From contig CAZSSH010000008.1 of the NCBI GenBank assembly GCA_964609825.1, forward strand, positions 62,001-126,000: a stretch of DNA of 64,000 nucleotides, given 5' to 3'. Positions 46,555-53,179 of the stretch are shown piece by piece (positions within the stretch are counted from its first letter, which is position 1; each line of letters begins with the position of its first letter). The DNA comes from CAZSSH01 sp964609825 (GTDB lineage: Bacteria; Verrucomicrobiota; Lentisphaeria; Victivallales; Victivallaceae). The translations under genes and the position numbers were made by a program. The notes under the pieces are model-generated. The model was not told the DNA's origin and did not search any database. It saw only the letters and a list, made by a program, of their open reading frames with translations.

Positions 46555-47609
46555 CAAGATTGTCCCGCGACCATCGCCCAACGCAAACGGGCGCATTTGG
46601 AGCGCGGATTGGTGTATTTTTCGGCTGCCGAGGGACGGATCGGCTCTTCGCTGATTGCCTGATAAATGTTATCGGCCAACCCTTGGCGAAACGCCGCATC
46701 CACCCGCTTGTCTTCGCCGGAATGAAAGGTCAAAATCGCCACCCTACCCCCGGGCGCCATTACCGCCGGAAGCGACTGGAGCAACTGCTCCAAGACGCTC
46801 AATTCACCGTTGACCGCGATGCGAAAGGCCTGAAACACCCGCTGCAATGATTTGTCGGCCACGCCCTCGGCATTGCGGTTGCCCAAACCGATGATGGTCT
46901 CGCGGATGATTTCGGCAAGCGCCCGCGTCGTTTTGATCTCTTGGCGTTTGGCATAAATTGCTTTGGCCAAAAAAGCGGCATAAGGCTCGTCGGCGTTTTG
47001 GATCATGATCTTTTCCAGTTGGGCAACGCTCCACTCCCCAAGCATCTCGGAGACCGGTTTGCCGCGCAAAGGATTCATCCTCAAATCCAACGGACCGTCC
47101 TCGCGAAAGGTAAAGCCCCGCGCCGGATCATCGAGCTGCATTGAGGAGACGCCCAAATCGGCCAGCAAAAAATCAAACCCGCGGCCGCCCGTCTCGGGCA
47201 ACAGTTTCATCAAGCCGGCGAAATTCATATTGTGAGGAGAAAATACCTCCGGCCCAAAGCCGAGCGCCGCCAGCCGAGCGGTCGTTTTGGGCAGCTCCAA
47301 GGGGTCGACGTCGGTGGCAATGAGTTTGCCGCCCGGCACAATGTATTTCAAGAGCTCGGCCGCATGGCCGCCAAAGCCGAGCGTGGCGTCCAGACCGATT
47401 TCGCCGGGAGCCGGATGCAGGACCGACAAAATTTCATCCACACAAATCGGCCGATGCATCCCCACGGGGGTGCGGCCCTGCTCGATCTGCTTTTGGATTT
47501 GCTCGCCGTATTTATCCGGATTAAGCTCTTTATATCGGTCGCGAAAACGCCGGGGATGAGTCCCCTGATAGCGGACGCGCCGTTGATGCGGTTTGGATTC
47601 TTCGGTCAT
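46551..47609 (-). CDS. rsmH: 16S rRNA m4C1402 methyltransferase RsmH
   Basis: SAM-dependent N4-methylation of 16S rRNA C1402. Family blocks: GMHRPICVDEIL, LDATLGFGGHA (SAM site), ATDVDP, LLADLGVSSMQLDDPARGF, DGPLDLRMNP, and AILTFHSGEDKRV near the C-terminus. Its residue ~352-aa length includes a basic N-terminal extension of about 50 residues before the usual start of the family. I chose ATG 47609 with AGGA seven bases upstream; ATG 47624 is possible. It is not next to mraZ/ftsL/ftsI, its common cell-division neighbours. It converges on the hybrid kinase. Confidence 0.94.
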   Translation of the reverse strand: MTEESKPHQRRVRYQGTHPRRFRDRYKELNPDKYGEQIQKQIEQGRTPVGMHRPICVDEILSVLHPAPGEIGLDATLGFGGHAAELLKYIVPGGKLIATDVDPLELPKTTARLAALGFGPEVFSPHNMNFAGLMKLLPETGGRGFDFLLADLGVSSMQLDDPARGFTFREDGPLDLRMNPLRGKPVSEMLGEWSVAQLEKIMIQNADEPYAAFLAKAIYAKRQEIKTTRALAEIIRETIIGLGNRNAEGVADKSLQRVFQAFRIAVNGELSVLEQLLQSLPAVMAPGGRVAILTFHSGEDKRVDAAFRQGLADNIYQAISEEPIRPSAAEKYTNPRSKCARLRWAMVAGQSC

Positions 47610-47641
47610 ATCTTTCCTGCTCATTAATTTGACAAGAATAT

Positions 47642-47669
47642 AATATAAGACCGCAAGTGAAAAATACAA
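47642..47669 (-). promoter_or_regulatory. Promoter of rsmH
   Basis: Minus strand TTGTAT (47664-47669), 16 bases, TATATT (47642-47647). Confidence 0.5.
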
Positions 47670-47685
47670 GGCACCGCATGGTTGT

Positions 47686-48291
47686 TTACTGTTGCAGCGC
47701 CCCTTTGATCCCGGTGATGATGATCTGGGTTGCCAGCGCGCACAAAAAAAGGCCGGTCAATTTGCTTAAAATCGAGATCCCGCGCTTTTTGACCAAACGC
47801 TCAATCACATTGGCGTAAAATAAGATGACGCCGATCACCGCGATGGCGAGTGTAATCGATAAAATATCATACGTCACGCGCGCAAGCGCCGTGCTCTCGC
47901 TGCCCATCACCAGCAAGGCCCCGGTCGTTCCCGGCCCGACGGCACAAGGGATCGCAATCGGCACCACCGCAATATCGTCTCCCGAATCCCCGGCGTGACT
48001 GCGCGGCGACTCGCTGCTTCCTTTGACCATCGCCAGAGCGCTCAACAAGAGCACCAGCCCGGCACCGATGCTAAAAGAGTTTAAAGTTATCCCGAGCCCG
48101 CGCAAAATCCAGTCGCCCAAAAAGTAAACGATTAAACTTACGATCCAAATCGCCAGCGAGGCGCGCAACGCGATCAACCGCCGTTTTTTGAGCCCGTCAT
48201 GCTCGGTCAGCGTGACAAACACCGACAAAATAAAAAACGGCGCCAGTAAGATAAAAATTTTTACTCCGGTACTCAAAACATAAGAAACCAT
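47686..48291 (-). CDS. MarC-family integral membrane protein
   Basis: A 201-aa inner-membrane protein with about six helices, of the MarC/UPF0056 family whose transport role is unproven. Family features include FFILSVFVTLTEHDGLKKRR after helix 1, the central VVPIAIPCAVGPGTTGALLV and the C-terminal LSKLTGLFLCALATQIIITG. In the usual family pattern the first loop reads NPIG and here it is less typical. A strong GGGGAGG ribosome site precedes the start. It follows a pseudopilin gene by 22 bases on the same strand. Confidence 0.88.
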   Translation of the reverse strand: MVSYVLSTGVKIFILLAPFFILSVFVTLTEHDGLKKRRLIALRASLAIWIVSLIVYFLGDWILRGLGITLNSFSIGAGLVLLLSALAMVKGSSESPRSHAGDSGDDIAVVPIAIPCAVGPGTTGALLVMGSESTALARVTYDILSITLAIAVIGVILFYANVIERLVKKRGISILSKLTGLFLCALATQIIITGIKGALQQ

Positions 48292-48313
48292 AAACCGCCT
48301 CCCCTCTTCTTAC

Positions 48314-49186
48314 TCAAGGGACAAATACCCGCGTGTAGTTGCTCTGCCACGACAAATCCCGGCGCTTGCGCTTGTAACCGGTCGCATGGCCGTCCAAAAA
48401 TCCGACATTGTAAAACAACCCGTGCCCCCAGTGCATCGTACCATCCAATTGTTTGCGAAGCACCCAAAAAGGATAATCCCGATCATCGGTCATATCATTG
48501 AACCCGGTTTCGTGCATAAAAAAATACGACGACGGCTTGGGTAAACGATCCACTTTTTGCTTGCCTCCCGCCTCGCGGGCTGCCGGATGCGAGTCGCTGT
48601 TGATCATCGCCGTACTGTAGACCCCGCGCCGGGTCGGGCGGGCATCAAAGAGCTCCTCAATCTGAAGCAGCGTACGGTATTCCTCAAACGAGCGGATTGC
48701 CGAAGCACACAAGAGCGACACCGGGATGCCATCCGTCCGGTCCGAAAAAACCGATGCCCCGTAAGTATCCCAATAACGGATGGTCACCGCTGTCGGCAGA
48801 TAAACCCGGGCCAATTCCCAAAACGAGCGAAACTCATGCTGTTGCGACAGCGTGTTGGCACTGGAAGTCAAAAAATAACCGTAGTTGTCGGCGGCATACA
48901 TATGGACGACCTGACTGTATTGCCGGATGCTGCTGCGGCAACCGTTGCGGGACGCCGTCTCGCGCACCCAGCCGACACTGAGCAAAAGCAACGTAATTAA
49001 AATAAACAAAATAGCGATGACAATCACCAGCTCAGTGACGGTAAAGTAAAAAAAGGAAACCGCCGGCCGCCGTCTGATCCGCAGACCAGCCAACATCAAT
49101 ACGGAGCATAAACGCAATCGCATCATGGCGATCAATCGCCGGGCCGCCATTTTTCTTTCAACTGCCATGGGAAACGGAAACTTCAA
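48314..49186 (-). CDS. Prepilin-type H-X9-DG protein with unusually long leader
   Basis: About 290 aa. The methylation motif is divergent: FTVTELVIVIAILFILITLL, keeping Phe and Glu but with TVT in place of TLI. It is preceded by a ~45-residue Arg-rich stretch instead of the usual 5-15 residues. The body has CRSSIRQYSQVVHMYAADN, as in the other pseudopilins here, and the C-terminus has H-(GLFYNVGFL)-DGH, an exact H-X9-DG. Start uncertain: TTG 49186 has GAGG five bases upstream; ATG 49168 and ATG 49150 are in frame. It may be peptidase-processed or a membrane-anchored variant. Confidence 0.75.
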   Translation of the reverse strand: MKFPFPMAVERKMAARRLIAMMRLRLCSVLMLAGLRIRRRPAVSFFYFTVTELVIVIAILFILITLLLLSVGWVRETASRNGCRSSIRQYSQVVHMYAADNYGYFLTSSANTLSQQHEFRSFWELARVYLPTAVTIRYWDTYGASVFSDRTDGIPVSLLCASAIRSFEEYRTLLQIEELFDARPTRRGVYSTAMINSDSHPAAREAGGKQKVDRLPKPSSYFFMHETGFNDMTDDRDYPFWVLRKQLDGTMHWGHGLFYNVGFLDGHATGYKRKRRDLSWQSNYTRVFVP

Positions 49187-49381
49187 TTAAACCTCAAACG
49201 GTTTTTTGATCAAAAAGCAGATACTTGCCGCCTCAGAAATTCGCCCGCTTTTTACAAAAAACCTGAAATTAAAATAGCATCGAAACAACACTTTGCAAAT
49301 AGTATTTTGCATTTTCAACGAATAATTTGCATAAAAGCTCATTTCCTCCGGTTTTTGAGTTCAAAAAGGAGGAAAAACAGC
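49187..49381. other. AT-rich intergenic region before small ORF
   Basis: About 195 bases without a gene, between the divergent pseudopilin and a small ORF. It contains repeated TTTGCA words (near 49290-49331). Its right end is the hairpin described separately. No clear promoter could be assigned. Confidence 0.4.
49342..49375 (+). promoter_or_regulatory. Hairpin that would sequester the small ORF's Shine-Dalgarno
   Basis: Inverted repeat TTTCCTCC (49342-49349) with GGAGGAAA (49368-49375), continued inward by TTTTTGA (49352-49358) with TCAAAAA (49361-49367), interrupted only by a GG bulge. The 3' arm is a strong Shine-Dalgarno, nine bases before the ATG at 49382, so folding would block ribosome entry. 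Confidence 0.6.
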
Positions 49382-49474
49382 ATGTCTGAAATCAATCAAT
49401 CCGGCGGTTTCTCCGCTTTTTTGCAGAAAGACCCTTGTAAAGTAAAAAATGGCCGATTATATTATCGGGGTTGA
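49382..49474 (+). CDS. 30-codon small ORF or leader peptide
   Basis: ATG preceded by GGAGG with nine-base spacing, ending in TGA at 49472. The peptide starts MSEINQSGGFSAFLQKDPCK and is soluble. Its end overlaps the predicted promoter of the downstream phosphorylase gene, so it may be a regulatory leader rather than a functional protein. Evidence is the ribosome site and its hairpin only; no homology is claimed. Confidence 0.4.
   Translation: MSEINQSGGFSAFLQKDPCKVKNGRLYYRG
49435..49463 (+). promoter_or_regulatory. Promoter of GH130 phosphorylase
   Basis: TTGTAA (49435-49440), 17 bases, TATATT (49458-49463), about 65 bases before the ATG. Confidence 0.55.
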
Positions 49475-49491
49475 GAATCGTATCGGGCCAA

Positions 49492-49503
49492 TCATTGCAA
49501 TGA
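49492..49503. promoter_or_regulatory. Palindrome TCATTGCAATGA, candidate operator
   Basis: Perfect 12-base palindrome just downstream of the predicted phosphorylase transcription start. The placement suits repression, possibly by the LacI-family regulator encoded at 50843. Confidence 0.4.
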
Positions 49504-49527
49504 CCAACGGCAAATCAGGAGGAATGT

Positions 49528-50691
49528 ATGAATTTCGAGGAAAAAAAGAGCATTTTAATCCAAAACTACGAGGACTTGATCCGGCGCAAAAATGTACCAT
49601 TGGTGGGCAACAATATTTATCAGCGCTATCGCTACCCGGTCCTCACCGCCGAGCACACGCCCTATTTTTGGAAATACGATCTCAATCCCGAAACCAATCC
49701 CCGACTCCTTGAGCGCATCGGCATCAACGCTGCGATGAATTCGGGCGCCATCAAATTCAACGGCAAATATGTCCTGGTTGTCCGCGTCGAGGGCAATGAC
49801 CGCAAATCCTTTTTTGCGGTCGCCGAGAGCCCCAACGGGGTTGACAACTTCCGCTTTTGGGATCATCCGGTCACCATGCCCGAAACCAAAAAACCCGATA
49901 CCAACATTTATGACATGCGGCTCACCCGTCACGAGGACGGCTATATTTACGGCATCTTTTGCAGCGAGCGGCGCGACCCCAAGGCGGCGCCCGGCGATTT
50001 ATCCAGCGCCGTCGCCGCCGCCGGGATTGCACGCACCAAAGATCTGGTCAAGTGGGAGCGCCTCCCCGACCTCAAAACCAAGAGCCAGCAGCGCAACGTC
50101 GTATTGCACCCCGAGTTTGTCAACGGCAAATATGCCCTTTATACCCGCCCGCAGGACGGCTTTATCGACGCCGGCTCCGGCGGCGGCATCGGCTGGGCGC
50201 TGGTGGACAACATGACCAAAGCCGAAATCAAAGAGGAGGTCATCATCGACCACCGGCAGTACCACACCATCAAAGAGGTCAAAAACGGTCAGGGCCCCGC
50301 GCCGATCAAAACCCAAAAAGGGTGGCTTCACCTCGCCCACGGCGTCCGCGGCTGCGCGGCCGGACTGCGCTATGTCCTTTATATGTTTATGACCAGCTTA
50401 AAAGATCCGACCAAAGTCATCGCGGCCCCCGGCGGCTACTTTTTGGCGCCGCAAAATGAGGAGCGCATCGGCGATGTGTCCAATGTTTTATTTACCAACG
50501 GCTGGATCGCCGATGAGGACGGTAAAGTATTCATCTATTACGCCTCCAGCGACACCCGGATGCATGTGGCGGTCTCGGACGTCGACACCTTGATCGACTA
50601 CTGCCTCCACACGCCCGCCGACGGCGGCCGCTCGGCGGCTTCGGTGCAAACCCTTAATAAACTCATCGACAACAACTTCAAACTCAAATAA
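49528..50691 (+). CDS. mgp: 4-O-beta-D-mannosyl-D-glucose phosphorylase (GH130 subfamily 1)
   Basis: Cytosolic enzyme that phosphorolyses mannosyl-glucose to mannose 1-phosphate and glucose, an end step of mannan use. The 387-aa sequence is strongly like the Bacteroides MGP type: RYRYPVLTAEHTPYFWKYDL, VRVEGNDRKSFFAVAESPNG, then IYDMRLTRHEDGYIYGIF with the likely proton-donor Asp129. LKTKSQQRNVVLHPEFV, YTRPQDGFIDAGSGGGIGWA, HTIKEVKNG and WLHLAHGVRGCAAGLRYVLY complete the active-site set. AGGAGG precedes the ATG. The usual partners (epimerase, mannanase, transporter) are not adjacent. A strong terminator follows. Confidence 0.93.
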   Translation: MNFEEKKSILIQNYEDLIRRKNVPLVGNNIYQRYRYPVLTAEHTPYFWKYDLNPETNPRLLERIGINAAMNSGAIKFNGKYVLVVRVEGNDRKSFFAVAESPNGVDNFRFWDHPVTMPETKKPDTNIYDMRLTRHEDGYIYGIFCSERRDPKAAPGDLSSAVAAAGIARTKDLVKWERLPDLKTKSQQRNVVLHPEFVNGKYALYTRPQDGFIDAGSGGGIGWALVDNMTKAEIKEEVIIDHRQYHTIKEVKNGQGPAPIKTQKGWLHLAHGVRGCAAGLRYVLYMFMTSLKDPTKVIAAPGGYFLAPQNEERIGDVSNVLFTNGWIADEDGKVFIYYASSDTRMHVAVSDVDTLIDYCLHTPADGGRSAASVQTLNKLIDNNFKLK

Positions 50692-50711
50692 CGCATGCCC
50701 GACTTGCCCAT

Positions 50712-50743
50712 GCCGGCCCCGGTTCTCCGCGGCCGGCTTTTTT
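50712..50743 (+). terminator. Rho-independent terminator after GH130 gene
   Basis: GCCGGCC (50712-50718) pairs with GGCCGGC (50731-50737), with further inner pairing CGG/CCG, followed by six T. Confidence 0.85.
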
Positions 50744-50768
50744 ATTGCAGTTTTTTATGGTCACTCTA

Positions 50769-50796
50769 TTGACATTTCATTTTTTTATAGTATAAT
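50769..50796 (+). promoter_or_regulatory. Promoter of LacI-pseudopilin operon
   Basis: TTGACA (50769-50774), 16 bases, TATAAT (50791-50796); both boxes are perfect. Confidence 0.7.
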
Positions 50797-50842
50797 ATTA
50801 CCATGATACACGATTCACGTTATATGTTTACCGAGAAAATCA

Positions 50843-51916
50843 ATGGAAAAAATCAACATCAATACCATCGCCAAAATCGCCAAGGCGTCCAACACCACGG
50901 TGTCCAACTACATTAACGGCACCGAGACCTTTCCGATCAGCGATGACACCGCCCGGCGAATCCGCCAGGCGATGCGTGAGCTCAATTACCGCCCTCACCC
51001 GGGTGCGAGTTTGATCCGCCGCAACCGCGCCGACCGCAAAAAGATCGGCTTCGTCTTTGGGGAAAACAGCATGTTGCCGGTATTTGAAGTCATGATTGTC
51101 CCCTTGATCCAGCAAATTTTGGTGGAAACGAGCGCCGCCTTTGCCAAAGAAAATTACGATCTGGTAATCCTTAATGTAAGTGACGAAAAGTCCCGCTCGC
51201 TGTGGAACGAAATCTTTATCGATGTCGAGGCTGTGATCAACTACGGTCAAATCAATGCTTTGATGTATGACACGTTGATCCGGCGCAACATTCCTTTGAT
51301 CGAGCTCTCGCCAACCGAGGACTACCGGGTGGTGTTCGGCAACATCGACCAAAGCGAACTCCACCACATTTTTTGGCGCTCCGACCGGCAGATTGTCGAT
51401 ATTTTTGAGTCGTTTTACCGGCAGCAGGCACGCAAATTTGTATTTGTCTCGTCGTGGAACATCAAGCGCAACCGCCCCGACTTTTACGGCTATGACGCCG
51501 AAGCCAAAGTCGACGGTTTTTTGGCAGCGCTGAACAAGCACCCTGATGCAACCGGCACCGTGCTCTCGCCGCCCTTGCCCAAGAGCGACTCCAGCATGAA
51601 TTATGAGTTTGAGTCCGGTCGCGTCATCACGCTTCAGCACTTGGATATTATCCGCCAATCCGACGCCATCATCGCCCACAACGATATCGTTGCCCGCGGC
51701 ATCGCCTCGGTGTTGACCGAGGACCCGGATTTAAGCTCCAAAAAGATTTTGCTCTCAGGCGAAGGCGACTTCACTGCTTTGCGCTACTGGCACCCCAAAA
51801 TCACCACCTCCAGCGTCGATTATGATCAACTGACGCGAAATCTCGTCGCCATGGTCAAAAATATCGCCGGAGCCCAAAGTCCCCAAATGTTTCAAATCGA
51901 AATTGCCACTCATTAA
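50843..51916 (+). CDS. LacI-family transcriptional regulator
   Basis: A 357-aa repressor-type protein. The N-terminal helix-turn-helix and hinge are typical: NTIAKIAKASNTTVSNYING (residues 6-25), then RIRQAMRELNYRPHPGASLI. The periplasmic-binding-like sensor follows from about residue 65 (KIGFVFGEN) to the end, with DAIIAHNDIVARGIASVL and ITTSSVDYDQL. The sugar is not predictable. It has its own consensus promoter and heads an operon with a small secreted protein, a pseudopilin and a large secreted protein; the GH130 gene upstream is another possible target. Confidence 0.92.
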   Translation: MEKININTIAKIAKASNTTVSNYINGTETFPISDDTARRIRQAMRELNYRPHPGASLIRRNRADRKKIGFVFGENSMLPVFEVMIVPLIQQILVETSAAFAKENYDLVILNVSDEKSRSLWNEIFIDVEAVINYGQINALMYDTLIRRNIPLIELSPTEDYRVVFGNIDQSELHHIFWRSDRQIVDIFESFYRQQARKFVFVSSWNIKRNRPDFYGYDAEAKVDGFLAALNKHPDATGTVLSPPLPKSDSSMNYEFESGRVITLQHLDIIRQSDAIIAHNDIVARGIASVLTEDPDLSSKKILLSGEGDFTALRYWHPKITTSSVDYDQLTRNLVAMVKNIAGAQSPQMFQIEIATH

Positions 51917-51931
51917 GATAAGGAGATAAAC

Positions 51932-52438
51932 ATGAAAAAGTTGATTGTCATTGCCGTAATGTCGCTGATGACCGCCGCGCTGGTACAGGCGGAGGAAATC
52001 GTCCTCAAGCAAAAGTACGACCGTTATTTTGTCTACTCCATTAAAGACGTCGCCGAAATCACCAACACCGACGACGGCTGCGTCTTAAATATCTCCGGCA
52101 ACCACGGCGAAACCGGCAACTTTACCGCGGTGCAATGGGCTGCCCCTTATTCGGCCGGAGTCACCGGCGGCAAAAAGTACCGCGCCACTCTGACGGTTAA
52201 AGCCTCCGCCCCGACCAAAATCGTCGCCCAAATCATGGATCAGGACAAACCGTGGGCGACTTATGTCAGCAAAGGCTTTGATCTGGAAGCGGATGTGCCT
52301 GCCGTCATCACCCTTGACTGGACGCCCGACAAGGATGTCAAAGGCGGCTTGCGCGCTCCGGGATTATTCCTCGGGTTGGCCAAACAGGGCACCGTTATTA
52401 GCATCAGCAATGTTAAATTTGTCGAAATTAAAGATTAA
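51932..52438 (+). CDS. Small secreted protein with carbohydrate-binding-like beta domain
   Basis: A 168-aa exported protein: signal peptide MKKLIVIAVMSLMTAALVQA, then one beta-sandwich-like domain. The pattern (YRATLTVKASAPTKIVAQIM, ending in a final strand SISNVKFVEIKD) is like CBM4/9-type modules, which commonly close with a DDV/NVKF-type strand. No lipobox. AAGGAG precedes the ATG by seven bases. Co-transcribed with the LacI gene (15 bases upstream). The role, perhaps glycan binding at the surface, is inferred from fold and context only. Confidence 0.7.
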   Translation: MKKLIVIAVMSLMTAALVQAEEIVLKQKYDRYFVYSIKDVAEITNTDDGCVLNISGNHGETGNFTAVQWAAPYSAGVTGGKKYRATLTVKASAPTKIVAQIMDQDKPWATYVSKGFDLEADVPAVITLDWTPDKDVKGGLRAPGLFLGLAKQGTVISISNVKFVEIKD

Positions 52439-52451
52439 TCACGCCGCCCTT

Positions 52452-52484
52452 GCCGCCGGACGGCTCAAAAACCGTCCGGGCGGC
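52452..52484 (+). other. GC-rich intercistronic hairpin
   Basis: GCCGCC-GGACGG pairs with CCGTCC-G-GGCGGC around an eight-base loop, with one bulged G and no T-tract. It lies between the CBM-like and pseudopilin genes and could stabilise RNA ends or attenuate downstream expression. Confidence 0.5.
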
Positions 52485-52510
52485 ATAACGGCCCCCCAAA
52501 GGAGGATGTC

Positions 52511-53179
52511 ATGAAAAAGTTTTTCACTCTAATCGAGCTTTTGGTAGTAATTGCCATCATCGCCATTTTGGCCTCGATGTTGTTACCCGCGCTAAACAAA
52601 GCGCGCGAAAAAGCCAAGGGAATCACATGCAAAAACAATTTAAAACAAATGGGCACCATCATCCAAATATATGCCGACGCCAACAAGGATTACTATCCCG
52701 AAACCAACGCCGCCAAAAACCTCTCCTGGGACAATCTCATTTATAACCTCAAGTACCTGCCGATGAATGGCAGCGGCTACAAAATCGCCCGCTGTCCGCG
52801 GGATGACTTCCAGCGCGTCGTCAATACCAGCCAGCCGATCCGCAGCTACCGTTGCAACGGTTATTTGTGGACCAACTCTGACGCCAACTGTCTCAAGGGT
52901 AAATACGCAAAATCCAAATTGAGTCCGAGCGAAGCCATCTCCCTGACTTGCATGCCCGGCGACTCCATGCTGTACGGCACGGCCTCGATGGATCAATATG
53001 TTTTCCGGCTCCCGGTTGCCACCAACAATTACTGCCAGTGGACACACGGCCACTTCGGGACTTACCTCTTTATCGGCGGCAATGTCGGCAACATTACCTT
53101 TACCTCCGCCGATGACAACTCCTACAGTTCGCCCAACTTTAAACGCTACTGGCGAGTATTTCAGAGGGCAAATCAATGA
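52511..53179 (+). CDS. Prepilin-type pseudopilin-like protein (H-X9-GG variant)
   Basis: A 222-aa protein with a canonical prepilin N-terminus, MKKFFTLIELLVVIAIIAIL, and Glu5 conserved. The CKNNLKQMGTIIQIYADANK segment is shared with the other family members here. The C-terminal motif is altered: H-(GHFGTYLFI)-GG, so the spacing is kept but Asp is replaced by Gly. AAAGGAGG gives a strong ribosome site. Its stop overlaps the next gene by ATGA, so it is translationally coupled to the 1237-aa secreted protein, suggesting they act together. Confidence 0.88.
   Translation: MKKFFTLIELLVVIAIIAILASMLLPALNKAREKAKGITCKNNLKQMGTIIQIYADANKDYYPETNAAKNLSWDNLIYNLKYLPMNGSGYKIARCPRDDFQRVVNTSQPIRSYRCNGYLWTNSDANCLKGKYAKSKLSPSEAISLTCMPGDSMLYGTASMDQYVFRLPVATNNYCQWTHGHFGTYLFIGGNVGNITFTSADDNSYSSPNFKRYWRVFQRANQ

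Noticed and set aside
49449..49712. 87-codon frame overlapping the GH130 start
   Set aside because: It runs out of frame into the well-supported GH130 gene and shows no domain; ATG 49449 lies in the promoter spacer.
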